From: Pseudomonadota bacterium | Lineage (GTDB): Bacteria; Pseudomonadota; Alphaproteobacteria; Rhizobiales; Beijerinckiaceae | Assembly (NCBI GenBank): GCA_020161575.1 | Contig: JAIUNR010000006.1 | Location: 62,001-126,000 of the forward strand | Length of the DNA stretch: 64,000 bases | Reading direction: 5' to 3' | Shown here: positions 16,322 to 25,120 of the stretch, piece after piece | How the letters are laid out: every line of letters starts with the position of its first letter | Numbering within the stretch: the first letter of the stretch is position 1 | Made by a program: the position numbers and the translations under genes | Notes under the pieces: model-generated | Seen by the model: only the letters and a program-made list of their open reading frames with translations | Told to the model about the DNA's origin: nothing | Databases searched by the model: none

Positions 16322-17281
16322 TCAATAGGTGACGGTAATCGTCACGGTGTCGGTATAGGTACCCGGCGTTGGCGTTACCTGCGCGGGCACACGCCCGTAA
16401 ACCGGCACTGCGACCGTATTGCCAGTCCCCGTTCCGCCCAGTGTATTCGTGCCGTTCGTCCAGCCCCAGGGCAGGCTGCGGGCCGTGTCGCGATAGAGGC
16501 CGTAGGTGATGGTTTCGGCGGCCTTGGTCATCTTGCGGGCTGCGGGATTGGTGACGCCCGAGCCAAGCCCTTGGCCCAGCGCGATCTGATAGGGAAGCGT
16601 CGGCGTGCAGGTGACGCCGATCGTCGTCGAGGCGTCGACGAGGGAGGTCAGAGCCGCGTTGTTTCCGAAATCAAGGCTCGCATTGCTCACGGCGCATTTC
16701 GAGGGCACCGTCGCGGACATGGAAAGTCCGGTGATGCGGCGCGTTCCGGCCGTCAGGGTGGCACAGGAAGCCGCGCCGGCGGTCTGTACGGAATAATGGG
16801 TGCTGGTCGTGGGAAAGGTGCGGGTATAGGTGCCAGCCGGTTTCGTGGTTTGCCCGGCAGGAATGCGGGCATAGAGCGTGCGCGTCACCGTTCCGGTGGC
16901 GCCCGAGGCGTTGGTCGGCAGGTCGGCCTGAACACCGGCGCCGCCGCCCGCGACCTTCCAGCTGCCCCAGATGACGGAGCGCGCGGCATCGGAATAGAGC
17001 TGGAAACTGAGCTGGTTGGCGCCGCTGGCCGCGATCCGGTTGCCGCCTGCCGTTGCGGGCGCGGGGTAGCCGATATTGAGGCACAGGCGCAAGGTGCCGT
17101 TCGCCGGGCCGCCCGTGCAGGACATGGTGATCGTCGCGCTCGTGTCGATCGCGGTGTTGAGCAGCACGTCGGCGGTCCCGAAAGCCGGCCCGCTGGCTGT
17201 CACGGTGCAGGTCTGCGCCCGGGCGATGCTGCCGGCGCCGAGAAGGCAGAGAAGGGCGAGAATCCAGGCACGCATCGTCAT
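16322..17281 (-). CDS. spore-coat-U-domain pilus tip protein (CsuE-like)
   Basis: A 319-residue exported protein: signal peptide MRAWILALLCLLGAGSIARA-QT, then two spore-coat-U/SCPU domains. Each domain carries the beta-strand and cysteine pattern of archaic chaperone-usher pilins and the terminal 'GRVPA..TPGTYTDTVTITVTY' motif, seen fully at the C-terminus. Two-domain SCPU proteins form the adhesive tip of Csu pili, which mediate attachment to abiotic surfaces. It is the last gene of the minus-strand pilus operon, and its ATGA start overlaps the usher stop, so expression should be coupled. Confidence 0.82.
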   Translation of the reverse strand: MTMRAWILALLCLLGAGSIARAQTCTVTASGPAFGTADVLLNTAIDTSATITMSCTGGPANGTLRLCLNIGYPAPATAGGNRIAASGANQLSFQLYSDAARSVIWGSWKVAGGGAGVQADLPTNASGATGTVTRTLYARIPAGQTTKPAGTYTRTFPTTSTHYSVQTAGAASCATLTAGTRRITGLSMSATVPSKCAVSNASLDFGNNAALTSLVDASTTIGVTCTPTLPYQIALGQGLGSGVTNPAARKMTKAAETITYGLYRDTARSLPWGWTNGTNTLGGTGTGNTVAVPVYGRVPAQVTPTPGTYTDTVTITVTY

Positions 17282-19710
17282 TCCGCCTTGCAGGTCAGCG
17301 GGCCGATACGCCCGCGGGTGAGTTCGCTTTTCGCGAAACGAACCGCGCAATCACCGCCATTGCGCCGCACGACCAGCGTATTCGTCTCGCCGGCCCGCGC
17401 GAGGAAAGTCGTCCCGCCATAACCGATGGTGAGCATAGCGCCGCTTTCTGCATGGGTGACGCGGGTGCCTGCCGGGAAGTGTGCACCGCCGGAATCGCGG
17501 ATCTCGACCCGCGCGCTCTCGCTCAGGGTCATGGTCTGCGCGCCGACGACAGCCGAGCCACGAAAACCGGGCATGACTTCCGTATCGTTGACGCTCGAGA
17601 AGCGATCGCCCGATAGGCTTTCGGGATTGATCGCGATGCGCGTGCGCTGGAAGGACTGAAGGTCGGGGACGACAAGCTTGCCGCGGAAATCGGTCTTGCC
17701 GACCACGCGGTTCTCACGCAGGACCTCGACACCCGGCGCGCCGGCATCGACGATCGCGAAGGCATCGTTGACCCGGTTCGTCGCGAAGAGACCGGAAGGC
17801 GAGGCGATCAGCGCGCCTTCGACGCCTGCATAACCGCCAACCGCATTCGGGTTCTGGCGCAGGCCGAGTTCGATGCGCGACCATGGGTTGCGATAAGCGC
17901 CGCTCGCGCCGCGTTCGGACTTCCTGCCCTCGCGATCATAGGCATGCCAGGCATAATCATGCGGCTTGGCGCCCATCATGCGCTGCGCCTCGATCCCGAC
18001 CGACGACCCCGAGCGGGTGCCCTCGTAGCTCGCGCCGATCTGGTAATCCGGCCCGATTGTCCAGCTCAGCCCGACGAAAACACCGGCTTGGTTGCGATCC
18101 TTGAGATCGGCGAAGGCGGTCGCGAAAGCGTTGACATCCTCGAGCACGGATTGGGAATAGGACAGCGCGACAAGACGCGATTTCTCGCCGCCATCGCGTT
18201 CAAGATTGACAAAGCTGGCCGAAAAGGACGCTTTCAGCTTCTCGAGCGGTACGCCCAGGCTCACGCGGTCCATCGCCTTGGGCACCGATGGTGAGCGCGC
18301 GACCGGCGCGAAACCGGCCGCGATCAGGGTCGGGCTCAGCCCGGTCGGCACCGCGCGCGCGGTGACCGAGGCGACATCCTCGAAGCGCCCGAAACGGCGT
18401 TGCGTGTTCAGGCCGAGAAAGAAGAAGCCGAAATTCTTTTCCCAGCCCAGCTGCGCCAGAGCCCCGGTGCGATTGGCATGGCGGCTGCCGGCCAGCGCCG
18501 CGTTGAACGTGCCGAAGGCGCCGAGCGACCAGACGGCGCCGACACCGCCATTGACCAGCCCGCGCGTGCCCTCCGCATGGGCTTCGAGCGTGAGGTTCTC
18601 GCTGTAGCCGTAGCGCAGGCTCCCCATGCCGAAGGGACGACGACCGTAATCAAAGGAATTCACGGCGTAATTGTAGCGCGGCACGCCGGCATCGAGCGAG
18701 AAATCCCACAAGCCGGGGGCAAGCAGCTTCGCGCCGGCGAAAAAGGGGAGTGTGGTCACGCTCTCGCGCCCGGTCACGTCCCGCACGACCACGCGCGCCA
18801 TCCCGCTTTCACCGGAAACCGGCAGGTTGGTGAGGCGGAACGGGCCAGTGCCGACCTGCTGGGTCGCGATCCGCACATTGTCGACATAGACATCGACCGT
18901 TGATGGAACCGCCGCGCTGCCCGAGACGCTCGGCAACGCTGCGGTGACGAGATCCGGCCGGAAACCGAATTGCCGGCTGATCTGAAGCCCGCCATGCCGG
19001 ACGGGCCGGGTCCAGTTTAGACCGCCCGAGATGGAATCGCCGAGCGTCGTGGTGGTCATGCTCTCCTGATGGGCGAAGACGAAGCTGGTTTCGAGCCGCA
19101 GGATGCCTTGCTTGGTTAGGGTCGTGCCGGCGATGGCGCTGTTCTGGAGTACGCCGTATGGGCTGAAGGCGCGCGTATCGAGCGAGAGCGAGCCGGTTCG
19201 CGTGAATTTTCCGCCGCCGCTGATCGGTCGGGCGCCGGTCGTGAAGGCGTTGTAATTCACCACCAGCCCGAATTCCTTCGCCGGAGTGACATCAAGCCGC
19301 TTGACGAGCGGCGAATGGCCATCCGCCGCGTAATCCCTGCGGTGCTGGGCTTCCGGCGCGAGATGGAGATAGAGCCGTTGCGCGGGTTCGTCGAACCGCA
19401 TGGCAAGACCGGGGATGCTTTCGATCGGAACGAGGGTGTCATCGCCGTTGCCGGGCGCGGCGATTCCCAGTTCCTTGAGCTCCGCCCGTGTCGCGATCAG
19501 ACGCCCCTGCGCGTCGCGGAAGATCTTGGCGATCAGGTTGCTCGGGTGATCGTTGACGAAGATTTCGAGGTGCAGGGTTTCATGCCCGCTCCCGCGCGTG
19601 GCGGGCAGGGAGGGGGAGGCAAATACTGACGTCAGGATGAAGCAGCAGGCCGCGAGACGTCTGGTCCGCCAGGCGTGCCGAGGCTTACCTTTCGACCCGC
19701 GCATTGGCAT
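17278..19710 (-). CDS. outer-membrane fimbrial usher (CsuD-like, archaic class)
   Basis: An 810-residue outer-membrane usher. A signal peptide (about residues 15-37) is followed by the N-terminal chaperone-binding domain, the large beta-barrel with a plug-like segment (VPSTVDVYVDNVRIATQQVGTG), and C-terminal domains ending in GDCAVRFAKSELTRGRIGPLTC. Ushers receive chaperone-bound pilins in the periplasm and thread the growing pilus outward. The gene overlaps the end of the chaperone gene by 26 bp. Two in-frame starts six bases apart (19710, 19704) cannot be told apart. Length and order are typical for Csu systems. Confidence 0.87.
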   Translation of the reverse strand: MPMRGSKGKPRHAWRTRRLAACCFILTSVFASPSLPATRGSGHETLHLEIFVNDHPSNLIAKIFRDAQGRLIATRAELKELGIAAPGNGDDTLVPIESIPGLAMRFDEPAQRLYLHLAPEAQHRRDYAADGHSPLVKRLDVTPAKEFGLVVNYNAFTTGARPISGGGKFTRTGSLSLDTRAFSPYGVLQNSAIAGTTLTKQGILRLETSFVFAHQESMTTTTLGDSISGGLNWTRPVRHGGLQISRQFGFRPDLVTAALPSVSGSAAVPSTVDVYVDNVRIATQQVGTGPFRLTNLPVSGESGMARVVVRDVTGRESVTTLPFFAGAKLLAPGLWDFSLDAGVPRYNYAVNSFDYGRRPFGMGSLRYGYSENLTLEAHAEGTRGLVNGGVGAVWSLGAFGTFNAALAGSRHANRTGALAQLGWEKNFGFFFLGLNTQRRFGRFEDVASVTARAVPTGLSPTLIAAGFAPVARSPSVPKAMDRVSLGVPLEKLKASFSASFVNLERDGGEKSRLVALSYSQSVLEDVNAFATAFADLKDRNQAGVFVGLSWTIGPDYQIGASYEGTRSGSSVGIEAQRMMGAKPHDYAWHAYDREGRKSERGASGAYRNPWSRIELGLRQNPNAVGGYAGVEGALIASPSGLFATNRVNDAFAIVDAGAPGVEVLRENRVVGKTDFRGKLVVPDLQSFQRTRIAINPESLSGDRFSSVNDTEVMPGFRGSAVVGAQTMTLSESARVEIRDSGGAHFPAGTRVTHAESGAMLTIGYGGTTFLARAGETNTLVVRRNGGDCAVRFAKSELTRGRIGPLTCKAE

Positions 19711-20422
19711 TGACGGGGCCCTGATCCGAGGTGGCGATCACGGAATGGCTCTGTCCCGGCGCGAAGGCGGCCGCTCCGCCGGGAATGCGCCAGCGCATGG
19801 TCGAGCCTGCGAGCACATAGCCGAGAAGTCCGCTGCCGAGGCTGATGCTCTTGCCGCCGGCAGTCTTGAGGGAGGCTGCGGAAAGCCGCGCCCGGCGCCC
19901 TCCGCTGTTTTGCGCGACCAGAAACGCCTGATTGCCCGAGCGCTCGATCGAAAAGGTGAGCTGCGCGGCTGACGCAGCTTCGGGCGTGAGGAAAACGGGG
20001 ATGGAATGGCGCATGACCAGCGCGACGGTGCCGGAACGCTGGCGCTCCTCATCCGGCAATTGATCGACCAGCAAGCGATACGCCCTCTCCGGGCCGCCCG
20101 CGCGCGCTTGCCTTACGATACGGACCGAATAGGTCGCGCCCGGTTGCAGGGTTGTCATCGGCGGGGAAGCGGCAACCTCGTCGGTTTCCTCGAAGCTTTC
20201 CGTGCCATTCTCCTGCACCCAGCGGAAAACGCGGATCTGGACATCGAAAGGGGTTGCGCCGGTATTGCGGATCGTGACCGCCGAGGCATTGGTGCCGACC
20301 GGCATCTCCACGAGCACGGGCGCGGCCTGCAAGGAGGTCGCGCGCGCCATGCCGCTTCCCATCACGACGGTTCCGAGGGCGAGAGTTGCCGCCAGAGCGA
20401 GACGGGAGGTGAAAGGCAGCAT
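19685..20422 (-). CDS. periplasmic pilus chaperone (CsuC-like)
   Basis: A 245-residue PapD-like chaperone with a signal peptide (about 1-28, GMARA-TS), two Ig-like domains and the conserved segment VRIVRQARAGGPERAYRLLVDQLP. That segment carries the Arg and Lys/Arg used to hold pilin C-termini. It binds SCPU-domain subunits in the periplasm by donor-strand complementation and delivers them to the usher. It is second in the operon, 19 bp after the major pilin gene. Confidence 0.87.
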   Translation of the reverse strand: MLPFTSRLALAATLALGTVVMGSGMARATSLQAAPVLVEMPVGTNASAVTIRNTGATPFDVQIRVFRWVQENGTESFEETDEVAASPPMTTLQPGATYSVRIVRQARAGGPERAYRLLVDQLPDEERQRSGTVALVMRHSIPVFLTPEAASAAQLTFSIERSGNQAFLVAQNSGGRRARLSAASLKTAGGKSISLGSGLLGYVLAGSTMRWRIPGGAAAFAPGQSHSVIATSDQGPVNANARVER

Positions 20423-20441
20423 GGCGCGTCTTTCTTTGTGA

Positions 20442-20930
20442 TCAGTAGGTGATCGTGACCGTGACCGTATCGGTGTAGGCGCCGGGAACAGGGGAAGCCT
20501 GCGACGGCACGCGACCGTAGATCGTCATGGTCTGGTTCGCGCCCGTGCCGGTGCCGGCCGCCGTATCGGTGCCGGTCGTCACGCCCCAGAGCTGGGTGCG
20601 GGCAGCATCGCGATAGAGCGAATAATTGAGCGTGTTGCCGCCCGATGTCAGCTTGCGGCTCGCAACCGTGGCGCCGGCGCCCCCGCCCGCGCTCAGCGCG
20701 ACGGTGTAAGGGGTGGAATTGGTGCAGTTCACCGTCAGGGTGCTCGTCTGGTCGATATTGGCGCCGATCGTGGAGGTGCTGCCGAAATCGAGGTTGGTTG
20801 CGGAAACAACCGAGCAGGACGCGGTGATGGTGATGGAAACGTTCAGGTTGCCGGTTGCGGTGGCTGCGTGGGCGTTACCCGCGATTGCCAACCCCGCGAC
20901 GGCCCCCAGCAAAGTGGTGACGCGCTTCAT
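20442..20930 (-). CDS. spore-coat-U-domain major pilin (CsuA/B-like)
   Basis: A 162-residue exported subunit: signal peptide MKRVTTLLGAVAGLAIAGNAHA, then one SCPU domain. Cysteines are seen in TASCSVVSATNLDFGS and VNCTNSTPY, and the typical ending is GRVPSQASPVPGAYTDTVTVTITY. It should be the main stalk subunit of the pilus. The ATG at the complement of 20928-20930 has AGGAGAAG upstream; an earlier start would put a long hydrophilic stretch before the signal peptide. First gene of the operon, so the promoter should lie in 20931-21244. Confidence 0.87.
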   Translation of the reverse strand: MKRVTTLLGAVAGLAIAGNAHAATATGNLNVSITITASCSVVSATNLDFGSTSTIGANIDQTSTLTVNCTNSTPYTVALSAGGGAGATVASRKLTSGGNTLNYSLYRDAARTQLWGVTTGTDTAAGTGTGANQTMTIYGRVPSQASPVPGAYTDTVTVTITY

Positions 20931-21244
20931 GGTGATTCTTCTCCTGTTGGCCTCTTCTGAGATCCATTTTTGTCCAACCATGACCGCGGTTGCGAAAGGA
21001 TTAACCCCCATTTCCGGGGGCGCACGAGGGCATTTGCGAAAATGACGTGCTGGCGCAACGCAGGGCGGTTATCCGCCTTGAACCAGCGGGTTCGAGGCTG
21101 CGCCGGGTTCCGGTTTCGGTTGTGATCGATTAACCTCGATTGCAGATTGAGCATCGCCTGCGCGTTGCGGGCTCATGCCGGGACAGGGTGCGCGGCGTTC
21201 CGTCCGCTCCCGGCACGGCTGCATAACGAAATGGGAGACAGGCG
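20931..21244. other. divergent intergenic region between pilus operon and methyltransferase-like gene
   Basis: 314 bp without a gene. It must hold the promoters of the pilus operon (left) and the gene at 21245 (right). A CCCC...GGGG hairpin lies near 21005-21021, and the short word TTGCGAAA occurs twice (near 20990 and 21034). No clear sigma-70 pair was found. Confidence 0.4.
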
Positions 21245-21859
21245 ATGATCGCGATGGAAGCCGTGAGCTACCTGCTCTTTGCGGTTTATCTGGCGAGTTT
21301 TCTTGGCCTCAGCGCTTTGGCGGCGCGAAGGGCGGGCCGCTCCGTCTGGTTGTTCGGGCGCGGCGCCGAGCGTCAATGGCTTCCGGCTATGTTGTTCCGT
21401 CTAGCCTTTGCGGGAAGCGCGCTCTGGCCGCTGGCGCGCTGGCTGTTCGATGCCCGGCTGATCGCGCGCGATCCGGTGCATCTCGCGCTCGAGGGGATGG
21501 CCGGCGATGTTGTCGGGCATATCCTGATCGCCGTCGGCGCGCTCGTGGCGATGATGTCGCAGATGCATATGGGCGCAAGCTGGCGGATAGGCGCGGCGAC
21601 AGGCGAATTAGGGGCGATGGTCGAGGATGGACCTTTCGCCTTTTCGAGAAACCCGGTCTTTCTCGGCCAGATGATCCTGTTCTCGGGGCTTTTTCTTGTC
21701 TTCCCGGATCTTGTCCAGGGCGCGCTCGTCGTCGCGCTCTTCATCGCCATCCTGGTGCAGGTGCGGATTGAAGAGCGGGTGCTCGCCCGCACGATGGGCA
21801 CCCCCTATCTCGACTATTGCAAGCGTGTTCCGCGCTGGCTCGGCAGGACCGGGAAATAA
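21245..21859 (+). CDS. isoprenylcysteine methyltransferase-like membrane protein
   Basis: A 204-residue integral membrane protein with four or five helices. The C-terminal part carries the ICMT/PEMT-type signature: the GASWRIG region, then GPFAFSRNPVFLGQMI, and finally RIEERVLARTMGTPYLDYCKRVPRWLG with its E-E and Y.xY..+VPRW elements. Family members bind SAM at the membrane and methylate small or lipid substrates; the bacterial substrate is generally unknown. GGGAGA precedes the start. It is the last chromosomal gene before the inserted element. Confidence 0.75.
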   Translation: MIAMEAVSYLLFAVYLASFLGLSALAARRAGRSVWLFGRGAERQWLPAMLFRLAFAGSALWPLARWLFDARLIARDPVHLALEGMAGDVVGHILIAVGALVAMMSQMHMGASWRIGAATGELGAMVEDGPFAFSRNPVFLGQMILFSGLFLVFPDLVQGALVVALFIAILVQVRIEERVLARTMGTPYLDYCKRVPRWLGRTGK

Positions 21860-21881
21860 CGGACGGGAGTGAGCCCGTCCG
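21860..21881. terminator. 8-bp hairpin between the methyltransferase-like gene and the guaA end
   Basis: CGGACGGG (21860-21867) pairs with CCCGTCCG (21874-21881) around six bases. It would lie between two convergent genes, the ICMT-like gene and the original guaA, which suits a bidirectional terminator. A T tract is lacking. Confidence 0.5.
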
Positions 21882-21903
21882 GGCGTCCATCACTGGCGGG
21901 ATG

Positions 21904-21918
21904 TCATTCCCACTCGAT
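21904..21918 (-). other. attachment site: guaA 3' end (IEWE-stop)
   Basis: Read on the minus strand the 15 bases are ATC GAG TGG GAA TGA, encoding IEWE and stop. This is the highly conserved C-terminus of GMP synthase GuaA, which is a known insertion target of genomic islands. The preceding codon is ATA instead of the usual Thr codon and no further guaA sequence follows, so homology ends exactly there, as expected for an att core left after insertion. The 289 bp from here to the helicase stop (22208) are AT-rich and hold no gene I can support. Confidence 0.75.
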
Positions 21919-22207
21919 TATTGATTGGCAGCATAACGCCTTGAAATATCGTCATTAAAAATATTTTTCGCGGCGATATACCGTCAGCTATTCCGGCAAA
22001 ACCGCTGGCTTTTGAAATTATTGGATCTTTCCGGGATACCCCGAAAAACCGTACTTTCGGGATCTATCGTCAAGCGAGGAACGCAGGAAACAATCCGAGT
22101 CGATCCGTGCATTCCGCCGATTTCACGACGTAGTCCTATCATCAAAGCCGTCGATTGTCACTGGACCGTCGCGCGTAGGACGATGGCTACGATCAAAGCA
22201 AGCAGCG

Positions 22208-25027
22208 TTAGAAGGCTCTTGCCCGATTGACCGTCTCGACAACTCCGGCCTCGCCCGCTTGTTGTCGATGAGGTGCCGCCGGAGGTGACTGCTGAGCGTG
22301 ACGGCACTCAGGAAATTGATTGCAGCCGTAAAAGGTGGTGTCGTTGCGACCTTTGCGCTCAACCAATTCCCCGACCAGGCAACTGGGACACTGGTCGAGT
22401 TCCTTCCCCTCGATGGTTTCAAACCGGACCTCATTGCCGGCGATTTCGCAAAGCTCGCGAATGTAACGTGAGGGCTTGCGCCTATTGCAGAGGATGAACG
22501 TCCCTCTGCTGGCGCGGGTAAGCGCGACATAGAAGAGTCGGCGCTCCTCCGCGTAGGCGAACGTCTCCGGGCGCGGGATAACGAGATTGAGCAGCTCGTC
22601 ATCTTCGATGCGGCTGGGAACGCCGTAGTCGCCCTCGCTGACATCAAGCAGGATCGTGTAATCTGCCTCAAGGCCCTTGGAGCGATGAAACGACATGCCG
22701 GCAACCTCGATCGCCGAAAATTCGGGGGGCTGACCGTGAAATGGATCCAACAGGTTGTAACGCCACAAGACCAGCACCTTCAGCTTTTGCCCGGTCTCAC
22801 GCCGCCACTGGCTCGAAATGCCATCAAGAAAGGTGTTCAGGCGATCGAGCAGTTGGAAACAGGCTTTCGGGAAGCTTGGCTTTCGCCACTCCACGCTGAC
22901 CGGAATGACCCGGATTGATCGCGGTATGGCGGCGCGCGTCGACCGCACTGTCTTCCTGATCTGGTCTGGATTGCGCTGAACGAAGCCCGCAGCAGTGTCG
23001 GCAAGCAGCTGGTTGCAGCGGTAGGTCTGTTCGAGCCGACCTTGCCAGCAGGCGCCAAAGTTCGCCTCGAACTGGGTGAAGATCGTAATGTCCGACCCGG
23101 CGAAGCGGTAGATCGACTGCCAATCGTCTCCGACAGCAAAAACCTTGGTGAAGGGCTTCTGGTGTTTGAGCGCCTTGATCAGATTGGCCCTCGGGTCCGA
23201 AATATCCTGAAACTCATCCACCAGGACCAGTGAATACGGGCTCTGATAGCGACCCGTCTCGACGAGGCGCACTGCGTCGCCGATCATCGAATCGAAGTCG
23301 ATACGCTTCGCCTCGTCGAGCTTGCGTGAATAGGCTTCGGTGATCAGCCAGACAGCACGCGCGAAATGCTGCGCGCGGGGTTTGTCATGCAGGGACTTGG
23401 CCCGCTCGAGCAGCATCTCCAGCGTAAGCTGGCTAGCCCGGATATGCTTGATGCACACGCCGATCAGCTTCTGGTAGTGCGTGATCACCACCGGCTCGAC
23501 CGCCTTGAGGATCTCGTCGACACTTTTCTCGGTCAGAGGAATTTCGCGTTTGGTCAGCTGTGCCTCGAGATGCGGCAACAGCGTCCCATCGCGCGCCTGT
23601 GCTGAGGTAGTCTCGAAGAAATCCAACTCTTCGCGCTTGTATCCGGCGCGTTTACCCTTGGTGTGCTCGGCGTAGTTCACAAAAGGCGACGAACCATCCG
23701 CGTTAATCGCAAAATGCTCATGGAACGAGTCGGTCAGCGGGTAATGGAAGTCAGGCTGAACAAAGCGCTCGCTCCCATCCTCCTCTTTGAATGAGATCTG
23801 CTTTTCATACTCGAACTCGACAGAGTGGACCCACAACCAGTTCGCGATCCGTTGCTCCTGAAGGGATTTCACATACACGTCTGCAAGTGTGCCGATGGTG
23901 CTACCGCCCTTGTCGTTGCGATCGGCGATGTAGCGATTGTAGTCCGCCTCCGAGTCAAAGACCTCCGCCGGAATGTCGGCCTTGGGCAAAATGGAGAGAA
24001 GGTCGATCCACAGGCGGCGAAACTCTTCATCAACCTCCATCAGCTCGAGTATGATCTTGTCAATCACACGGGCTTCGCCGGCGGGATGCTCGACCCAGTT
24101 GGCCAGTTGCGGTGGGCGGCCTTCCGTCTCTTCGATGATCCCTCGGCCGAGCGCGTGAAAAGTCGTCACCCGGCATTCCAACGCCTCCTCATCTACGTTC
24201 AGTTGCCTGGCGATCCGTTCCTTCAGCTCATCGGCTGCGCTCTTGTTGAATGCCAGAACAAGAATTTCGCTCGGATGGTAGAGCTCCTTTTCGAGGACAT
24301 AGGCGACTTTCCCGACCATGGTTGCGGACTTGCCTGAGCCGGCCGATGCGACGAGCAGGTTGTTGTCTTCGAGACGGATGCAGGCCTCCCGCTGCTCTTG
24401 GGAAAGCGAAAATCCGCCAAGGTTGGCGAAGAATTTCCCGAACTTCTGCATCTCGTGAACAACGAAACTTTCGTTGTAGCGACTGCGGACGCCCGGGTCG
24501 GTGAGCATGGCAAAAGAGGTTGGCAGATAGCCTCTTAGGGTGCCGGGGATCAGAGCTGCATCAAACAACGGGTGCGCCAATGCCAGTGACGCCTTTCCCG
24601 GGACGCTCGCGATCGCCCGGCTAACGTCCGCATGAGCAAGATATTGCCTATTGCTGTCGGTGATCGCGCGAATCTTGCTGTCGACCTCGCGCAGGCGTTC
24701 CTTGTCGGAGTCGATAAGGTCCGCAAGGTGCAGATTCACGAAAGCCAGCAAGTCGTCGCGTAAAGTCTGTGCCGCCTTGGCCGTCAGGCCGGACAGAGCA
24801 TCGATACGGCCCTTCGACCGGATCTCGACCGTGTGCCAAAGGAGAGCCTTGGTTGACGAAATAGACGAGATCTCAAGACACTGGATTTCGTCTTCGTGTG
24901 TTGATTTCAGGCTAATCCGGTCCTGAGAAGATGAGCTGAGAACCAGTTTCCATTTCTCTGACAGGAAAAGACGCGCCCAAAGGCCGGGCCGGTATGTGCG
25001 GGATCGACCAAATATTGGCGGTTTCAT
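22208..25027 (-). CDS. HelD-like superfamily 1 helicase with nuclease-like insert and zinc ribbon
   Basis: A 939-residue UvrD/Rep-type helicase close to DNA helicase IV. The N-terminal part (1-200) resembles that of HelD. Walker A is ASAGSGKS (228-235), Walker B is LVLVDEFQDIS (601-611), then GDDWQSIYRF, TYRCN, SFHRSKGLEADY and ALTRAS. Residues about 385-490 form an extra segment with E391, QPDF (D426) and HEHF (E437), which looks like a PD-(D/E)xK nuclease fold as in some phage-defence helicases. It ends with a topoisomerase-type C4 zinc ribbon (CPSC...GCNQFPEC). It is the gene nearest the island junction, in more AT-rich DNA than its neighbours. A DNA-repair or defence role is inference. 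Confidence 0.8.
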   Translation of the reverse strand: MKPPIFGRSRTYRPGLWARLFLSEKWKLVLSSSSQDRISLKSTHEDEIQCLEISSISSTKALLWHTVEIRSKGRIDALSGLTAKAAQTLRDDLLAFVNLHLADLIDSDKERLREVDSKIRAITDSNRQYLAHADVSRAIASVPGKASLALAHPLFDAALIPGTLRGYLPTSFAMLTDPGVRSRYNESFVVHEMQKFGKFFANLGGFSLSQEQREACIRLEDNNLLVASAGSGKSATMVGKVAYVLEKELYHPSEILVLAFNKSAADELKERIARQLNVDEEALECRVTTFHALGRGIIEETEGRPPQLANWVEHPAGEARVIDKIILELMEVDEEFRRLWIDLLSILPKADIPAEVFDSEADYNRYIADRNDKGGSTIGTLADVYVKSLQEQRIANWLWVHSVEFEYEKQISFKEEDGSERFVQPDFHYPLTDSFHEHFAINADGSSPFVNYAEHTKGKRAGYKREELDFFETTSAQARDGTLLPHLEAQLTKREIPLTEKSVDEILKAVEPVVITHYQKLIGVCIKHIRASQLTLEMLLERAKSLHDKPRAQHFARAVWLITEAYSRKLDEAKRIDFDSMIGDAVRLVETGRYQSPYSLVLVDEFQDISDPRANLIKALKHQKPFTKVFAVGDDWQSIYRFAGSDITIFTQFEANFGACWQGRLEQTYRCNQLLADTAAGFVQRNPDQIRKTVRSTRAAIPRSIRVIPVSVEWRKPSFPKACFQLLDRLNTFLDGISSQWRRETGQKLKVLVLWRYNLLDPFHGQPPEFSAIEVAGMSFHRSKGLEADYTILLDVSEGDYGVPSRIEDDELLNLVIPRPETFAYAEERRLFYVALTRASRGTFILCNRRKPSRYIRELCEIAGNEVRFETIEGKELDQCPSCLVGELVERKGRNDTTFYGCNQFPECRHAQQSPPAAPHRQQAGEAGVVETVNRARAF

Positions 25028-25120
25028 CGAGCCGCCCGGCCTGTGGCTGCGGCGTTCCGCAGAAATCGGGGGGTTTCCTCCCCTTCGACGTCGCTCATCT
25101 ACCCCCGATCCCCCAGTTTC

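Noticed and set aside
16268-17422. 384-codon plus-strand frame across the pilus tip gene
   Set aside because: Shadow of the SCPU protein; low-complexity Gly/Arg product.
21860-22207. tRNA gene as integration target
   Set aside because: No cloverleaf-like sequence was found. The guaA stop-codon region explains the junction better.
22012-22230. 72-codon plus-strand frame near the attachment site
   Set aside because: Overlaps the end of the helicase gene on the other strand, has no ribosome-binding site and no coding-like composition.
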